This document shows positions 24,895 to 33,549 of a DNA stretch of 39,630 bases, one piece after another. Where the stretch lies: NCBI GenBank assembly GCA_002724355.1, contig PBOM01000056.1, forward strand, positions 16,696 through 56,325. The letters run 5' to 3'. The translations under genes were made by a program, and so were the position numbers. Under the pieces are notes generated by a model. That model was not told where the DNA came from, made no database searches, and saw only the letters and a program-made list of their open reading frames with translations. The DNA comes from Actinomycetota bacterium. Lineage in GTDB: Bacteria; Actinomycetota; Acidimicrobiia; Acidimicrobiales; Poriferisodalaceae. How positions within the stretch are numbered: position 1 is the first letter of the stretch; every line of letters starts with the position of its first letter.

Positions 24895-25932
24895 GTGGTG
24901 ATCACTCGTTATGACTTGTCTCGAACCGAGCTAGCTGACCTACTTGAAGGCGAGCCCAATTACAGGGTGGACCAAGTGTGGGAGGGTCTCCACAGTCAGC
25001 ATCGAGATCCTGCTGATCTGACCAATATCCCCAAGAAACTGCGCTCCGCAATCGAATCTCTTCTTCCTGCAGCCCTCACGCCGCTTAGAGAAGTCAGTGC
25101 CGACAACGGGACCACAATAAAGAATCTCTGGCAGCTCAGCGATGGTCACCTCATCGAATCAGTTCTGATGCACTATCGCGATCGTTCGACTGTGTGCGTT
25201 TCTTCTCAAGCCGGCTGCGCAATGGCATGCAGCTTCTGCGCCACCGGACAAGTTGGATTCGATCGACATCTAACAACCGGCGAGATCGTTGAACAAGTAA
25301 TTCGAGCGTCTCAACATTCCGTTGACAAACGCGTCAGCAACGTTGTGTTTATGGGGATGGGCGAGCCGTTAGCCAACTTTGACAATGTATGGTCCGCCAT
25401 CGAACGGATTAACACAGACATAGGTATCGGAGCTAGAAAAATTACCGTCTCTACAGTTGGCATAATTCCCGGGATCGAGCGCTTATCGCAACAAAAGCTT
25501 CCCGTAAGCCTCGCTGTGTCACTGCATTCCGCTAACGACAAGACACGTAATCATTTGGCCCCAATCAACCGGACATACCCTCTCCGAAAGCTCGCTGAGT
25601 GCCTGCAAAACTACAAACGGGCGAGAAACAGACGAATCAGTTTCGAATGGGCAATGATGTCAGAGGTAAACGACACCGACGAAGCAGCGCGTGAACTCGC
25701 AGCGTTCGCGCGGCCGCTTAACGCCCACGTAAATCTCATACCGCTAAATCCAACTCCTGGGTACGCCACCTCCCCTTCGGGCCCAGAAGCAATCGTTCAC
25801 TTCCGCGACCTTCTCGATTCGTTCGGTGTCAATACGACAATTCGATCGAATCGCGGAACTGATATCGATGCTGCTTGTGGGCAGTTACGTGCCGAACAAG
25901 CAGTTGCGTTTTCAAAGCGACCCAAACGCTGA
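24895..25932 (+). CDS. rlmN: 23S rRNA (adenine2503-C2)-methyltransferase
   Basis: Radical-SAM methylase of A2503 in 23S rRNA and A37 in some tRNAs. In 345 residues the cluster motif is CAMACSFC (Cys108, Cys112, Cys115); Cys101 and Cys328 (in DIDAACGQL) are in the places of the two extra conserved cysteines. MGMGEPLANFDNV and VSLHSANDKTRN are also typical. RlmN is favoured over Cfr because of length and genomic setting. Two consecutive GTG codons open the frame; the promoter spacing supports 24895. Confidence 0.96.
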   Translation: MVITRYDLSRTELADLLEGEPNYRVDQVWEGLHSQHRDPADLTNIPKKLRSAIESLLPAALTPLREVSADNGTTIKNLWQLSDGHLIESVLMHYRDRSTVCVSSQAGCAMACSFCATGQVGFDRHLTTGEIVEQVIRASQHSVDKRVSNVVFMGMGEPLANFDNVWSAIERINTDIGIGARKITVSTVGIIPGIERLSQQKLPVSLAVSLHSANDKTRNHLAPINRTYPLRKLAECLQNYKRARNRRISFEWAMMSEVNDTDEAARELAAFARPLNAHVNLIPLNPTPGYATSPSGPEAIVHFRDLLDSFGVNTTIRSNRGTDIDAACGQLRAEQAVAFSKRPKR

Positions 25933-25965
25933 GGGATTTGGGTCTACCTCTGACACACTGGCAAG

Positions 25966-26364
25966 GTGAACAACTTGCGTTGGCTTAATCCCACACAACC
26001 TCAAACGCTGTACAGCGCTGTAATGCTCGCCTATTTCCGAGGCGCAAGCATTGTCTTATTCGGCAGTGTTTATTACCGCCAGCTTGCCTACGACCTACTG
26101 GGGTTATTTGCGTCCCGCGTGTTCCCCCTACTGCTTCTCGTCGCACTGATCGGCGGCGGTCTTGGGATCGCCAACGAAAAGAAACTTGGTTTCCGTTTCG
26201 CTTTATCTGCAGCTATCTATTCGGTTGTTGCCACGCTTTGGATAGGTATTCGATATGACGTAGAGCTCCTTGGTTTCCTGCTGAGGCTGATGTTTGACAT
26301 AGTGCTTGTAGTTCTCTTACTCCATCCTCAAAGCAAGGAATACAGGAGGATCTGGTTCAGCTAG
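25966..26364 (+). CDS. Small membrane protein, unrecognised
   Basis: 132 residues with three or four predicted membrane segments (near 28-45, 52-70, 77-95 and 100-120) and a basic C-terminal tail SKEYRRIWFS. I do not recognise the family. It lies between rlmN (33 bases upstream) and the MaoC gene (23 bases downstream), all on the plus strand. The GTG start is preceded by CACACT at 6 bases, a poor match to the leaderless -10 pattern, so it may instead be read from rlmN. Confidence 0.65.
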   Translation: MNNLRWLNPTQPQTLYSAVMLAYFRGASIVLFGSVYYRQLAYDLLGLFASRVFPLLLLVALIGGGLGIANEKKLGFRFALSAAIYSVVATLWIGIRYDVELLGFLLRLMFDIVLVVLLLHPQSKEYRRIWFS

Positions 26365-26374
26365 CCAATCGCCC

Positions 26375-26380
26375 TAAACT
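26375..26380 (+). promoter_or_regulatory. Leaderless-type -10 box of the MaoC-like gene
   Basis: TAAACT, close to the consensus TANNNT, ends 7 bases before the ATG at 26388. Confidence 0.5.
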
Positions 26381-26387
26381 GTCAACC

Positions 26388-26846
26388 ATGACTACGCAAA
26401 TTGACGGAATTGACGACCTTGAAAGCCGAGTGGGGCAACACATCGGCTACAGCGACTGGCACACCATCACTCCCGAGCAGGTGCAAAAATTCGCCGAAGC
26501 AACGGGTGATTTCCAGTGGATTCACCTTGACGAGGAAAAGGCTAAGGCCGGGCCATTTGGAACCACAATCGCGCACGGATACTTAACGTTGTCGTTAGCG
26601 CCAATGTGCATGTCTGAGGCTTTTGTAATTGGCGGTGACGTGCAAATGGGAGTGAACTACGGCGCCAACAAAATTCGCTTCACAGCCCCTGTCCCCGTTG
26701 GCTCTAATGTGCGAATGGGAGCAACTCTCAAGGATGTTTCACGATTTGATGGCGGGGCCCAGTACACCGCTGAGCTCCTATTCGAAATCGAAGGATCCGA
26801 CAAACCGGCCTGTATCGCTGAATGCATCTACCGCGTCTATAGCTGA
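26388..26846 (+). CDS. MaoC-type (R)-specific enoyl-CoA hydratase
   Basis: A single hot-dog hydratase of 152 residues. The catalytic pair Asp41 and His46 is in ATGDFQWIHLDEEKA, and the conserved TIAHGYLTLSL follows (His63). It should hydrate enoyl-CoA (or an enoyl-thioester) to the (R)-3-hydroxy form. Similar proteins serve in beta-oxidation or polyester metabolism; no PHA genes are here. It ends 27 bases before the menG/ubiE gene. Confidence 0.88.
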   Translation: MTTQIDGIDDLESRVGQHIGYSDWHTITPEQVQKFAEATGDFQWIHLDEEKAKAGPFGTTIAHGYLTLSLAPMCMSEAFVIGGDVQMGVNYGANKIRFTAPVPVGSNVRMGATLKDVSRFDGGAQYTAELLFEIEGSDKPACIAECIYRVYS

Positions 26847-26873
26847 ACGCTCCTAAAACTCGATTTAGAACCC

Positions 26874-27569
26874 GTGCCCCCTAACGAGGAACTACCCCAA
26901 GGAGAAGAGAAAGCGGTCGCTGTCGAGCAGATGTTCGATCAGATCGCCCCTCGATACGATTTCGTCAATCGGCTCATGACCTTTCGCATGGACGTCGGGT
27001 GGCGACGGCGCGCCGTTCGGGCCTTAAAGCTCCCCCAAGATGCGAAAGTCTTAGACCTAGCTTGTGGGACCGGTGATTTCTGTAACGACCTTCTGCGCTC
27101 CGGCCTTGACCCCGTCGGCTTAGACTTCAGCGCTGGCATGCTCGAAGCTGCTGGCACAGATGCTCCTCTGGTAAGAGCTGATGCACTTCGACTCCCTGTC
27201 CTCACAGGATCCGTAGACGGCGCGACTTGCGGCTTTGCTTTGCGTAACTTGACCGAGCTCACCCCGTTCTTCGAGGAACTCTCACGAGTTCTTAAACCGG
27301 GGGGCCGGATCGCTCTTTTGGACGTCGCTCAGCCTTCTAACCCATTACTCAGAATTGGGCATCGGGTCTACTTTGGAAAGGTCGTTCCAAGGATCGGTGG
27401 CTTGATCTCCGACCGAAACGCTTACAAATATCTGCCCAAGTCGGTCGAGTACCTGCCCCCACCAGAAGATCTTTTGTCTGAACTCAAAGCAGCCGGTTTT
27501 TCTGATGCAAATAGAACCCTCTTCAGCGGGGGCATCACTCAATTATTTCTCGGAACCCTCGACCGGTAA
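26874..27569 (+). CDS. menG: Demethylmenaquinone methyltransferase
   Basis: Class I SAM methyltransferase (UbiE/MenG family, 231 residues) for the last step of menaquinone synthesis. It has FDQIAPRYDFVNRLMTFRMD at the start, VLDLACGTGDF (motif I), RADALRLPV, CGFALRNLTE and LKPGGRIALLDVAQP. With menA adjacent (one base between their convergent ends) the menaquinone role is well supported. GTG start; upstream ATG codons are absent. No ubiquinone genes are seen. Confidence 0.93.
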   Translation: MPPNEELPQGEEKAVAVEQMFDQIAPRYDFVNRLMTFRMDVGWRRRAVRALKLPQDAKVLDLACGTGDFCNDLLRSGLDPVGLDFSAGMLEAAGTDAPLVRADALRLPVLTGSVDGATCGFALRNLTELTPFFEELSRVLKPGGRIALLDVAQPSNPLLRIGHRVYFGKVVPRIGGLISDRNAYKYLPKSVEYLPPPEDLLSELKAAGFSDANRTLFSGGITQLFLGTLDR

Positions 27570-27570
27570 G

Positions 27571-28428
27571 TCAGATCCCTATTCCAAGACCGCAACACAA
27601 AAGCAGCCCGTAAACCATTTGAAACTTTCCGGTTGCACTCAATACGGGAATGAGTTCCTTTCCAGCAGCACCTTTGACCACCAGCCGAATTGGTTGAATC
27701 GCAAACGGTGTAGCCAACAGAGCTAAAAGCGCCGCTGGGCGCAAAAGGCTCAGGTAAGGAAGACAGAAAATCGCCAACAGCATCACAACTACATACAACG
27801 CTCTCGTGGGCTTATCTCCCATCCGAACCGCCAAAGTGCGTTTACCCGTGGCGCTGTCACCCGGGATATCTCGCAAATTATTGGTAATCAGCAAAGCAAC
27901 CGCTAGCAATCCCACCGGCACGGCCGCCCCGACGGCAAGCGTAGTTATCTGCTCATCTTGGACGAATGTGCTTCCCGCAGTAGCAACGACACCAAAGAAG
28001 ATGAAGACGAACAACTCCCCTAAACCGCTGTAGCCGTAGGGCAGCGGTCCGCCCGTGTAACACCATGCAGCCAGAATTGCCAAGCCACCTACCAATACAA
28101 GCCACCAAGTGGTCGCAGAAGCTAAGTACAAACCTGACAAAGCGGATATGCCAAATGCGATAAACGCCGCGTTTCTCACACTTTCCGGACTGGCGTTTCC
28201 AGAGGCGACGAGCCGCATCGGCCCTACCCGCTCGTCATCGGTTCCTCTGATCCCATCACTGTAATCATTGGCGTAATTGACGCCGATTTGGAGGCCGATC
28301 GCGACCACAAGTGCAAATATGGCACGAACCACATTCGGTTGTGTCTGAGCCGCGGCAGTTCCTACTATCACCGGCACAATCGCAGCCGGCCAAGTTCTCG
28401 GCCTTGCCCCAGCTAACCAAACACCCAC
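27571..28428 (-). CDS. menA: 1,4-dihydroxy-2-naphthoate polyprenyltransferase
   Basis: UbiA-superfamily membrane prenyltransferase that attaches the isoprenoid side chain to DHNA. Of 285 residues, about eight to nine helices are hydrophobic. The two aspartate-rich motifs are NYANDYSDGIRGTDDE and ITNNLRDIPGDSATGKRTLA, both MenA-type. It begins with ARPRTWPAAIVPVIVG. GTG start with AGAGGAGT nearby upstream. It stands back-to-back with the F420 oxidoreductase and end-to-end with menG. Confidence 0.95.
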   Translation of the reverse strand: MGVWLAGARPRTWPAAIVPVIVGTAAAQTQPNVVRAIFALVVAIGLQIGVNYANDYSDGIRGTDDERVGPMRLVASGNASPESVRNAAFIAFGISALSGLYLASATTWWLVLVGGLAILAAWCYTGGPLPYGYSGLGELFVFIFFGVVATAGSTFVQDEQITTLAVGAAVPVGLLAVALLITNNLRDIPGDSATGKRTLAVRMGDKPTRALYVVVMLLAIFCLPYLSLLRPAALLALLATPFAIQPIRLVVKGAAGKELIPVLSATGKFQMVYGLLLCCGLGIGI

Positions 28429-28522
28429 TCAAACTCCTCTTTACTTGCGAGCCAACTGACTCCGTATCTACTTCTAGCAAACGAACCCTAGGAGGACACA
28501 GACTCAAACACCTTGTTCGTTC

Positions 28523-28528
28523 TAGAAT
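28523..28528 (+). promoter_or_regulatory. Leaderless-type -10 box of the F420 oxidoreductase gene
   Basis: TAGAAT ends 6 bases before the ATG at 28535. It is the closest match to TATAAT among the boxes in this window. Confidence 0.55.
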
Positions 28529-28534
28529 TCACAC

Positions 28535-29416
28535 ATGAAGTTCGGTTATCTCACAGGCAATCACGCAGAAGGCATCCTCCCTGGCGACTTAGCGAGGGAG
28601 CTCGAAGCTCGAGGATTCGACTCGGTCTGGTTCCCAGAACATAGTCACATCCCAGTCGACCGCCGCAGCCCCTACCCAAACGGTGGACCCCTACCTGGTA
28701 GCTACTTCCACATGATGGACCCTTGGGTCTCGATAGCCGCGGCTGCAGCAGAAACAACCACGCTCACGCTGGGGACTGGAATCTGCCTACTTCTTGAACA
28801 CGACCTTTTAGATCTTGCCTGCGCAGTCGCCACGGCCGATGTTCTAGCCGAGGGGCGAGTCGTCATGGGAATAGGTGTCGGCTGGAACGAGGAAGAATTA
28901 GAAAATCATCGACCGGATCTACCCTTCAAAAAGCGATATTCAGCGATGCGCGAACGAGTTGAGGCTCTTCGTACTGCCTGGCGTGACGAAGAAGCTACTT
29001 TTTCGGGTACTTGGGACAGCTTCTCCACCTCATGGGTTTTCCCGAAACCAGTCAAAGGCACAGTACCGATAGCTCTAGGAAATGCCGGGCCGTTAGGAAT
29101 CCAGCATGCCGCTGAGTATGCGGATGAGTGGGCTCCCATCGATGTTGGAGTAATGAACACAGATGGGAAACCTGATGTCTTGGGAGGTATCCAACGGTTT
29201 CGCAATCTCGCTGATGAAGCAGGGCGCGACGGCTCCTCAATCCCTATATCTCTCTACATTTGGGGACGACCAAGGCAAGAACGACTTGAGCAATACGCCG
29301 AAGCTGGTGTCACACAATTTGTTTTTACTCCTGTGAACTTCGACTTGCCTTCTGCTGATGACACCCTGCGTTACATCGATGAACTCACCTCGGCAGTCGA
29401 GGAGTTTCGCTCTTAA
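28535..29416 (+). CDS. LLM-class F420-dependent oxidoreductase
   Basis: A bacterial luciferase-like TIM barrel of 293 residues. It shows SVWFPEHSHIPVDRRSPYP, LTLGTGICLLLEHDLLDLAC, GRVVMGIGVGWNEEE, PFKKRYSAMRERVEALR and VPIALGNAGPLGIQHAAEYA. These are typical of actinobacterial F420-dependent family members. The substrate is unknown. Its last 4 bases overlap the end of the convergent unrecognised gene. Confidence 0.88.
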   Translation: MKFGYLTGNHAEGILPGDLARELEARGFDSVWFPEHSHIPVDRRSPYPNGGPLPGSYFHMMDPWVSIAAAAAETTTLTLGTGICLLLEHDLLDLACAVATADVLAEGRVVMGIGVGWNEEELENHRPDLPFKKRYSAMRERVEALRTAWRDEEATFSGTWDSFSTSWVFPKPVKGTVPIALGNAGPLGIQHAAEYADEWAPIDVGVMNTDGKPDVLGGIQRFRNLADEAGRDGSSIPISLYIWGRPRQERLEQYAEAGVTQFVFTPVNFDLPSADDTLRYIDELTSAVEEFRS

Positions 29417-30462
29417 TAGCTATTGGGGCGACCCCATTTAGTGAGCCGCCACAGAAACCTCTCGTCTCCGCTATCGAGACGTTCTGACAACTCGAGCCGT
29501 ATGTCAGGGTCGAGAACCTGCAAGACCCCTTCCCATAGTCCCGATATCCCATCCATCCATTCGGGAGTGCTTTCGGCCTCTAGGCCTCTCATGAGTCGCC
29601 AGGTTCGCTGCGTCACTTGATTTCCGTCCAGCGTCACTACATCACCCTGAGCTTCGAGAAGTCCTACCAACACTTCGGCAGGGCTATCAGTTCCTAGTTT
29701 CCTTCTCACCACGGACGAGTATTGCATTCCTATTTTGCGGCCTGTGCGGCGAAGAATGCCTTGTGCAGCAAGTGGGCCGAGCTCTTCAGAGATGACAGGA
29801 ACAAGATTGCGGATGTAGTCCATGCTGTAGTTTCGGGCGGCCTTGGCTCTTCTCTCCGCAGGCCAATCATCACTATCCAACGTCGGGAGATTCTCAACAT
29901 CAACCGGAGGGCAGCTTTCCCCAAAACGAAATCTCAGCCGCTTTTCCGGCGAGAGCGGTTCTGACTCCTGAACGTAGTAGCCCTCTAGGCCAGGCATGGC
30001 ATCGACTGTCTGACCAGTACAGACAAACCCCAAACAAGGGTTACCTAGGAGCACCCCATTATTGGCATGCCAACCCCACAGCATCGCTCTTGATACTTCT
30101 GTTGGTATTCCAGCAATCGCGGCACCGTCAAAAATCCAACGTGGGGGGAGATACTTGACCCAAGCTTTGTCATCAGATTCAGCCACATAAACGACCGAGA
30201 CTCCCCCCAGATGATTCGACAGGTAATGATATTTCGCGCACGCAACAGCATCGGGTTCGCCAACCAACCCCAACTTCTGGAGGCCTGGCAAGAATCGCTC
30301 TTCTTGCTGACGCCGGAACAGACTCTTAACTATTTTGGCGCTTCGATCAGCCCCTACTTCAACGACCAACGCGAGGATAAGCCCCGTCAGATATCGGTGA
30401 AGTAACTCTCCTATCGCGCTATGGCCACCATCTTGAGACTCTGAAAATTTAGCTTCACCCAT
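29413..30462 (-). CDS. Unrecognised protein in a nitroreductase operon
   Basis: A 349-residue soluble protein without signal peptide or membrane segments. It has a mostly helical N-terminus (FRRQQEERFLPGLQKLGL), a middle mixed region with several cysteines (ACAKYHYLSNHLGG, LGNPCLGFVCTGQTVDAMP, ESCPP) and a helical C-terminal half (RNYSMDYIRNLVPVI, RRTGRKIGMQYS). I do not know the family and give no function. A GAGAAGG ribosome site lies 9 bases before the ATG. It is last in an operon after a GNAT-like gene and a nitroreductase. The end overlaps the convergent F420 gene by 4 bases. Confidence 0.75.
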   Translation of the reverse strand: MGEAKFSESQDGGHSAIGELLHRYLTGLILALVVEVGADRSAKIVKSLFRRQQEERFLPGLQKLGLVGEPDAVACAKYHYLSNHLGGVSVVYVAESDDKAWVKYLPPRWIFDGAAIAGIPTEVSRAMLWGWHANNGVLLGNPCLGFVCTGQTVDAMPGLEGYYVQESEPLSPEKRLRFRFGESCPPVDVENLPTLDSDDWPAERRAKAARNYSMDYIRNLVPVISEELGPLAAQGILRRTGRKIGMQYSSVVRRKLGTDSPAEVLVGLLEAQGDVVTLDGNQVTQRTWRLMRGLEAESTPEWMDGISGLWEGVLQVLDPDIRLELSERLDSGDERFLWRLTKWGRPNSY

Positions 30463-30480
30463 TAGAGACGCCTTCTCTCA

Positions 30481-31095
30481 TCACCAACGACCTCGATGAA
30501 CCACTGCATCAAGGCCACCTTCTGTTGGTCTGCGCGCCTCAGCTGCTGAACGCCCAGGCCGTTCACCAGATGGGTCTGGCCAACCAAGGGCAATGGTGCC
30601 GACCGGTAGATGCCCAGCAGGGACCCCAAGCTCTTCTGCAACTTTCGAGGCCTTTTCAAACATTCCAAAAAAGAGGACACCAAGACCTTCGTTGATCGCT
30701 GCTAGCTGCAAGACCATCGCAGCAAAGCTGCTATCAACAAGCCAATACGGGGTACCCCACATGTCAATGCCCTGCCCTAGCCCGGTCGCGCGCTTATCGC
30801 TCCGGCTATAGCGCTCTAGATAGGCGCCAGGATTAGCCCATACAGTAATGATGACTGGAGCATCCAAAAGATTGGGCCATCGGAACGTCGCTCTTCGGTC
30901 TTTGGGCAACGTCACATCCCAATAGCTCGAAGTTTGATCTCCCTCTAAAACAACGAAGTCAAACCCCTGACTATTACCAGCCGTCGGCACACGACGCGCT
31001 TGATCAAGAACCCGACCCAATACAGCATCAGGTATTGAATCGCGCAGAAAAGCGCGTGTCATTTTCCGCTTGTGAATCAGTTCAGAAAATTCCAC
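30481..31095 (-). CDS. Nitroreductase-family flavoprotein
   Basis: A 204-residue FMN-type nitroreductase. It has KRKMTRAFLRDSIPDAVLGR with the flavin-binding arginines, ARRVPTAGNSQGFDFVVLEG, and a late FAAMVLQLAAINEGLGVLFF with VGTIALGWPDP. The electron acceptor is unknown; with an F420 oxidoreductase opposite, redox metabolism of some xenobiotic or cofactor is a guess. GTG start, 16 bases after the GNAT-like gene. A basic C-terminal tail (ERPGRSAAEARRP) is present. Confidence 0.87.
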   Translation of the reverse strand: MEFSELIHKRKMTRAFLRDSIPDAVLGRVLDQARRVPTAGNSQGFDFVVLEGDQTSSYWDVTLPKDRRATFRWPNLLDAPVIITVWANPGAYLERYSRSDKRATGLGQGIDMWGTPYWLVDSSFAAMVLQLAAINEGLGVLFFGMFEKASKVAEELGVPAGHLPVGTIALGWPDPSGERPGRSAAEARRPTEGGLDAVVHRGRW

Positions 31096-31111
31096 AAGCT
31101 GAAACGCAGGA

Positions 31112-31777
31112 CTAGAGCAGCTTGGCGAGCTTTTCGCGAGTGGCCCAGCCGAAGGTCACCAGGGCATCACCCTTGGACGCATCATGCCCATCAAAAAGTG
31201 CTACCACCTCGGGCTTAATGCTCTCAGGTTTGGCGGAGTTATGGCTTAGAACTAGCGACGGTGACCCTTCGCCGTAGACACGAAACTCTTTTGCTTTGTA
31301 TTCCCCTCGAACATCAAAACGCTTTGCGAGCCGTCTGCCCCACGCACGGTCCTCCCCATTTGCTTCGTAACCCGGTCGAGGAACCACTCGGCTAAGTGGC
31401 TTATAAGCATCAAAAGCAGCCGGATCAGACATTTGCGATGCAACTAGGACATCCTCATCAGGGAAAGCAAGAACGGCACGACGCATTTGATCGGTAATCA
31501 TTGCTTTCAGGGCGCTATCTCTGCGACTACTCCGACGAACGGCTGCAAGACCAATTAACACAGTCGGGTCACCTCCCACCCGTTCGAGAGTACAAAAGCC
31601 GTATGCGGATAGCTTGTTGCCATCTCTAACTTGTGTTACGAGAACCCACGCATCTCTTTGCTTGGAAAGTTCACCAACATCGAAAATGATTGGCTCATCT
31701 TCGATTAGGTCAGCCATCTCCTCAAGTTCAGCGTCACTTAGCGCAGTGCAATCTTTGGTATCGACCGTCAGGGCCAT
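31112..31777 (-). CDS. Hypothetical protein, possibly GNAT-like
   Basis: A 221-residue protein starting with ALSDAELEEMADLIEDEP and continuing with a beta-rich core (AWVLVTQVRDGNKLSAYGFC, VLIGLAAVRRSSRRDSALKA) that recalls an N-acetyltransferase fold, although the acetyl-CoA loop is not clear. FDAYKPLSRVVPRPGYEANG follows, and the end LVTFGWATREKLAKLL is helical. Function is unknown. AAGGAA stands 9 bases before the ATG. It is first in a three-gene operon with nitroreductase and the unrecognised gene. Confidence 0.7.
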   Translation of the reverse strand: MALTVDTKDCTALSDAELEEMADLIEDEPIIFDVGELSKQRDAWVLVTQVRDGNKLSAYGFCTLERVGGDPTVLIGLAAVRRSSRRDSALKAMITDQMRRAVLAFPDEDVLVASQMSDPAAFDAYKPLSRVVPRPGYEANGEDRAWGRRLAKRFDVRGEYKAKEFRVYGEGSPSLVLSHNSAKPESIKPEVVALFDGHDASKGDALVTFGWATREKLAKLL

Positions 31778-31856
31778 TAGGAAGTTTCCTTCATCGGTAC
31801 TCGTCGACTTAATAGTTCAGCCGATAATTGACAATTGAGCAAAACAACGTTCGGCC

Positions 31857-32387
31857 TCATAGGTATACGCCTCCCGGACGGGAGTCCTGTTCACTGCTAC
31901 CCGGGGGGATATCGCCGCTTGTTCCCGGCGGCAAAGCTCCTTGTCGCATCTCCATGAGTTGGCGTTGCGCCATCATCTGTTGCGCTGCTACCGCGGCTTG
32001 AATTCCATGGAACAAGCCTTCGAGCCAGCCCACAAGCTGAGCTTGCGCAACGCGCAACTCAGCTTCAGAAGGAGATTCGGAACTGAAAGGCAAAGCCAAT
32101 CTCGCCAACTCTTCGCGTAGCTCTGGGGCGAGGGCTTCAGACAACTCCGCTACCGACTGTTCATAGATTTCTCGCATGCGATCACGACTGGCTTCATCCA
32201 GTTGCGCTTCGCGCACTTCATCTAGGAGAGTTCTGATCATCGAACCAATTCGCATTACCTTCGCAGGCTCCGAGATAGCGGGAGGCTCTTCGGTGCCTTC
32301 CGGCGCGGCGTTAGGTTCGATCAATTCGACGTGCTCGTCAGCTGAAGCGTACGATCCGCCGGCAGGGTCTCGGGACTGCTCGACCAT
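31857..32387 (-). CDS. bpa: Bacterial proteasome activator (Bpa/PafE)
   Basis: ATP-independent ring-shaped activator of the actinobacterial 20S proteasome. In 176 residues the conserved core runs from MRIGSMIRTLLDEVREAQLD (45-64) through EALAPELREELARLALPF to QAQLVGWLEGLFHGIQAA; it is very close to the mycobacterial family as I recall it. The last three residues VYL form the HbYX motif that docks into proteasome pockets. No prcBA, mpa or pup gene is in the window. ATG at 32387 has a TAGGAT box 6 bases away. Confidence 0.92.
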   Translation of the reverse strand: MVEQSRDPAGGSYASADEHVELIEPNAAPEGTEEPPAISEPAKVMRIGSMIRTLLDEVREAQLDEASRDRMREIYEQSVAELSEALAPELREELARLALPFSSESPSEAELRVAQAQLVGWLEGLFHGIQAAVAAQQMMAQRQLMEMRQGALPPGTSGDIPPGSSEQDSRPGGVYL

Positions 32388-32393
32388 GCAGAA

Positions 32394-32399
32394 ATCCTA
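32394..32399 (-). promoter_or_regulatory. bpa: Leaderless-type -10 box of bpa
   Basis: Minus-strand TAGGAT ends 6 bases before the bpa ATG, within the 41-base gap after the phosphodiesterase gene. Confidence 0.5.
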
Positions 32400-32428
32400 C
32401 CGGCGTCATAGCTTAGAACGGCCGAGAT

Positions 32429-33526
32429 TTACCTGGAGAAGCTCAGTAAGGGCACAAGCATTTCGTCTGCTGTTAACGAACCATGTCTGGCTATGAGGTG
32501 CGGTGAGTCCGGAAGTCGGGGGTCCATAATCGCAACTGGATCGCGGGCGACAATCGCTAAATCACCCATTCGGCGCTGAGCTTCATTGGACACATACGGG
32601 CCAAACCACCGCTCATCAAGAATCTGTTCTAACGGCACAATCCACGCAACATCTGAATGGAACTGAGCAGCCTCCTCCAGAGACTCCGCTCCCCCACTGT
32701 CAGCATGCAACCACAAAAACCTAGCTTCCCCGGAAGTCATTGACGTTCTATGGACAATCTCTTCTTCGAGCTGAAGGATCCTGTCACCTACCTCAACCAT
32801 CCCATGGTCTGCAGTAACTAACAGCACAGCACCGTCAGGCAACTCTTGGAATATTCGCTCTACCAATGCGTCAACAAATTTCAGTTCGTCCTGGTAATGC
32901 CGATCGAAGCCATGCACGTGAGCGATTGTGTCGACTCCGTCGTAGTAGGCGTAAACAAATGTGGCGCCGGTCTCAACTTGATCGATGATCTCAGTCACTA
33001 AGGTCGCTGGGGACCACCATCCGCGAAACTTTCCGTTCCGGAGATGAGCTTGAGTAAACCCCGTGGTTTTAAATTCGGCTCTCGTTATTGTTGGCGGATT
33101 GGTCCCTAGAAACGGCTCAACGGGTTGGAAATCTATTGGCGACAGTTCACCGACCATCGATTGTCCTCCGACGGACCAGCGAAGAGAGTTCAACAGTCCC
33201 TGTGGCGTGGGGATTTTGTAACCGATTACGCCGTGCTCGCCTGGCGGAACACCTGTCGCGATCGAAGTTAGAGCTGCTGCAGTGGTGCTAGGAGCAACAG
33301 TGGTAATTGCAGTGGCGGAACCTGCATGAAGAAATGGCAGATCACCCCGGCGATCTTTGATCTGATTCCAGCCAAGCCCGTCCAAGACAAGCAGAACAAT
33401 ACAATCCGCTTCAAGAATGTCTTCCGGCACTAGCGAATTGGCTTGTTTGGTCAGAATCGCAGGCACGATGGAAGACACCGACATCTCCCCATGCGCGGGA
33501 ATCATCATCTGTTGATCGTCAGTCAT
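32429..33526 (-). CDS. Alkaline phosphatase superfamily phosphodiesterase
   Basis: A 365-residue type I nucleotide pyrophosphatase/phosphodiesterase-like protein. Metal and nucleophile motifs are Asp49 in LLVLDGLGW, the Thr nucleophile in TVAPSTTAAALTSIATG, YYDGVDTIAHVHG, TADHGM (Asp240, His241) and a late ARHGSLT. Such enzymes hydrolyse nucleotide or phosphonate esters. No signal peptide is seen, so it is probably cytosolic. GAGGG lies 7 bases before the ATG. It is followed by bpa on the same strand. Confidence 0.88.
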   Translation of the reverse strand: MTDDQQMMIPAHGEMSVSSIVPAILTKQANSLVPEDILEADCIVLLVLDGLGWNQIKDRRGDLPFLHAGSATAITTVAPSTTAAALTSIATGVPPGEHGVIGYKIPTPQGLLNSLRWSVGGQSMVGELSPIDFQPVEPFLGTNPPTITRAEFKTTGFTQAHLRNGKFRGWWSPATLVTEIIDQVETGATFVYAYYDGVDTIAHVHGFDRHYQDELKFVDALVERIFQELPDGAVLLVTADHGMVEVGDRILQLEEEIVHRTSMTSGEARFLWLHADSGGAESLEEAAQFHSDVAWIVPLEQILDERWFGPYVSNEAQRRMGDLAIVARDPVAIMDPRLPDSPHLIARHGSLTADEMLVPLLSFSR

Positions 33527-33549
33527 TGCGGCACCCTCAACCGAGGTAG

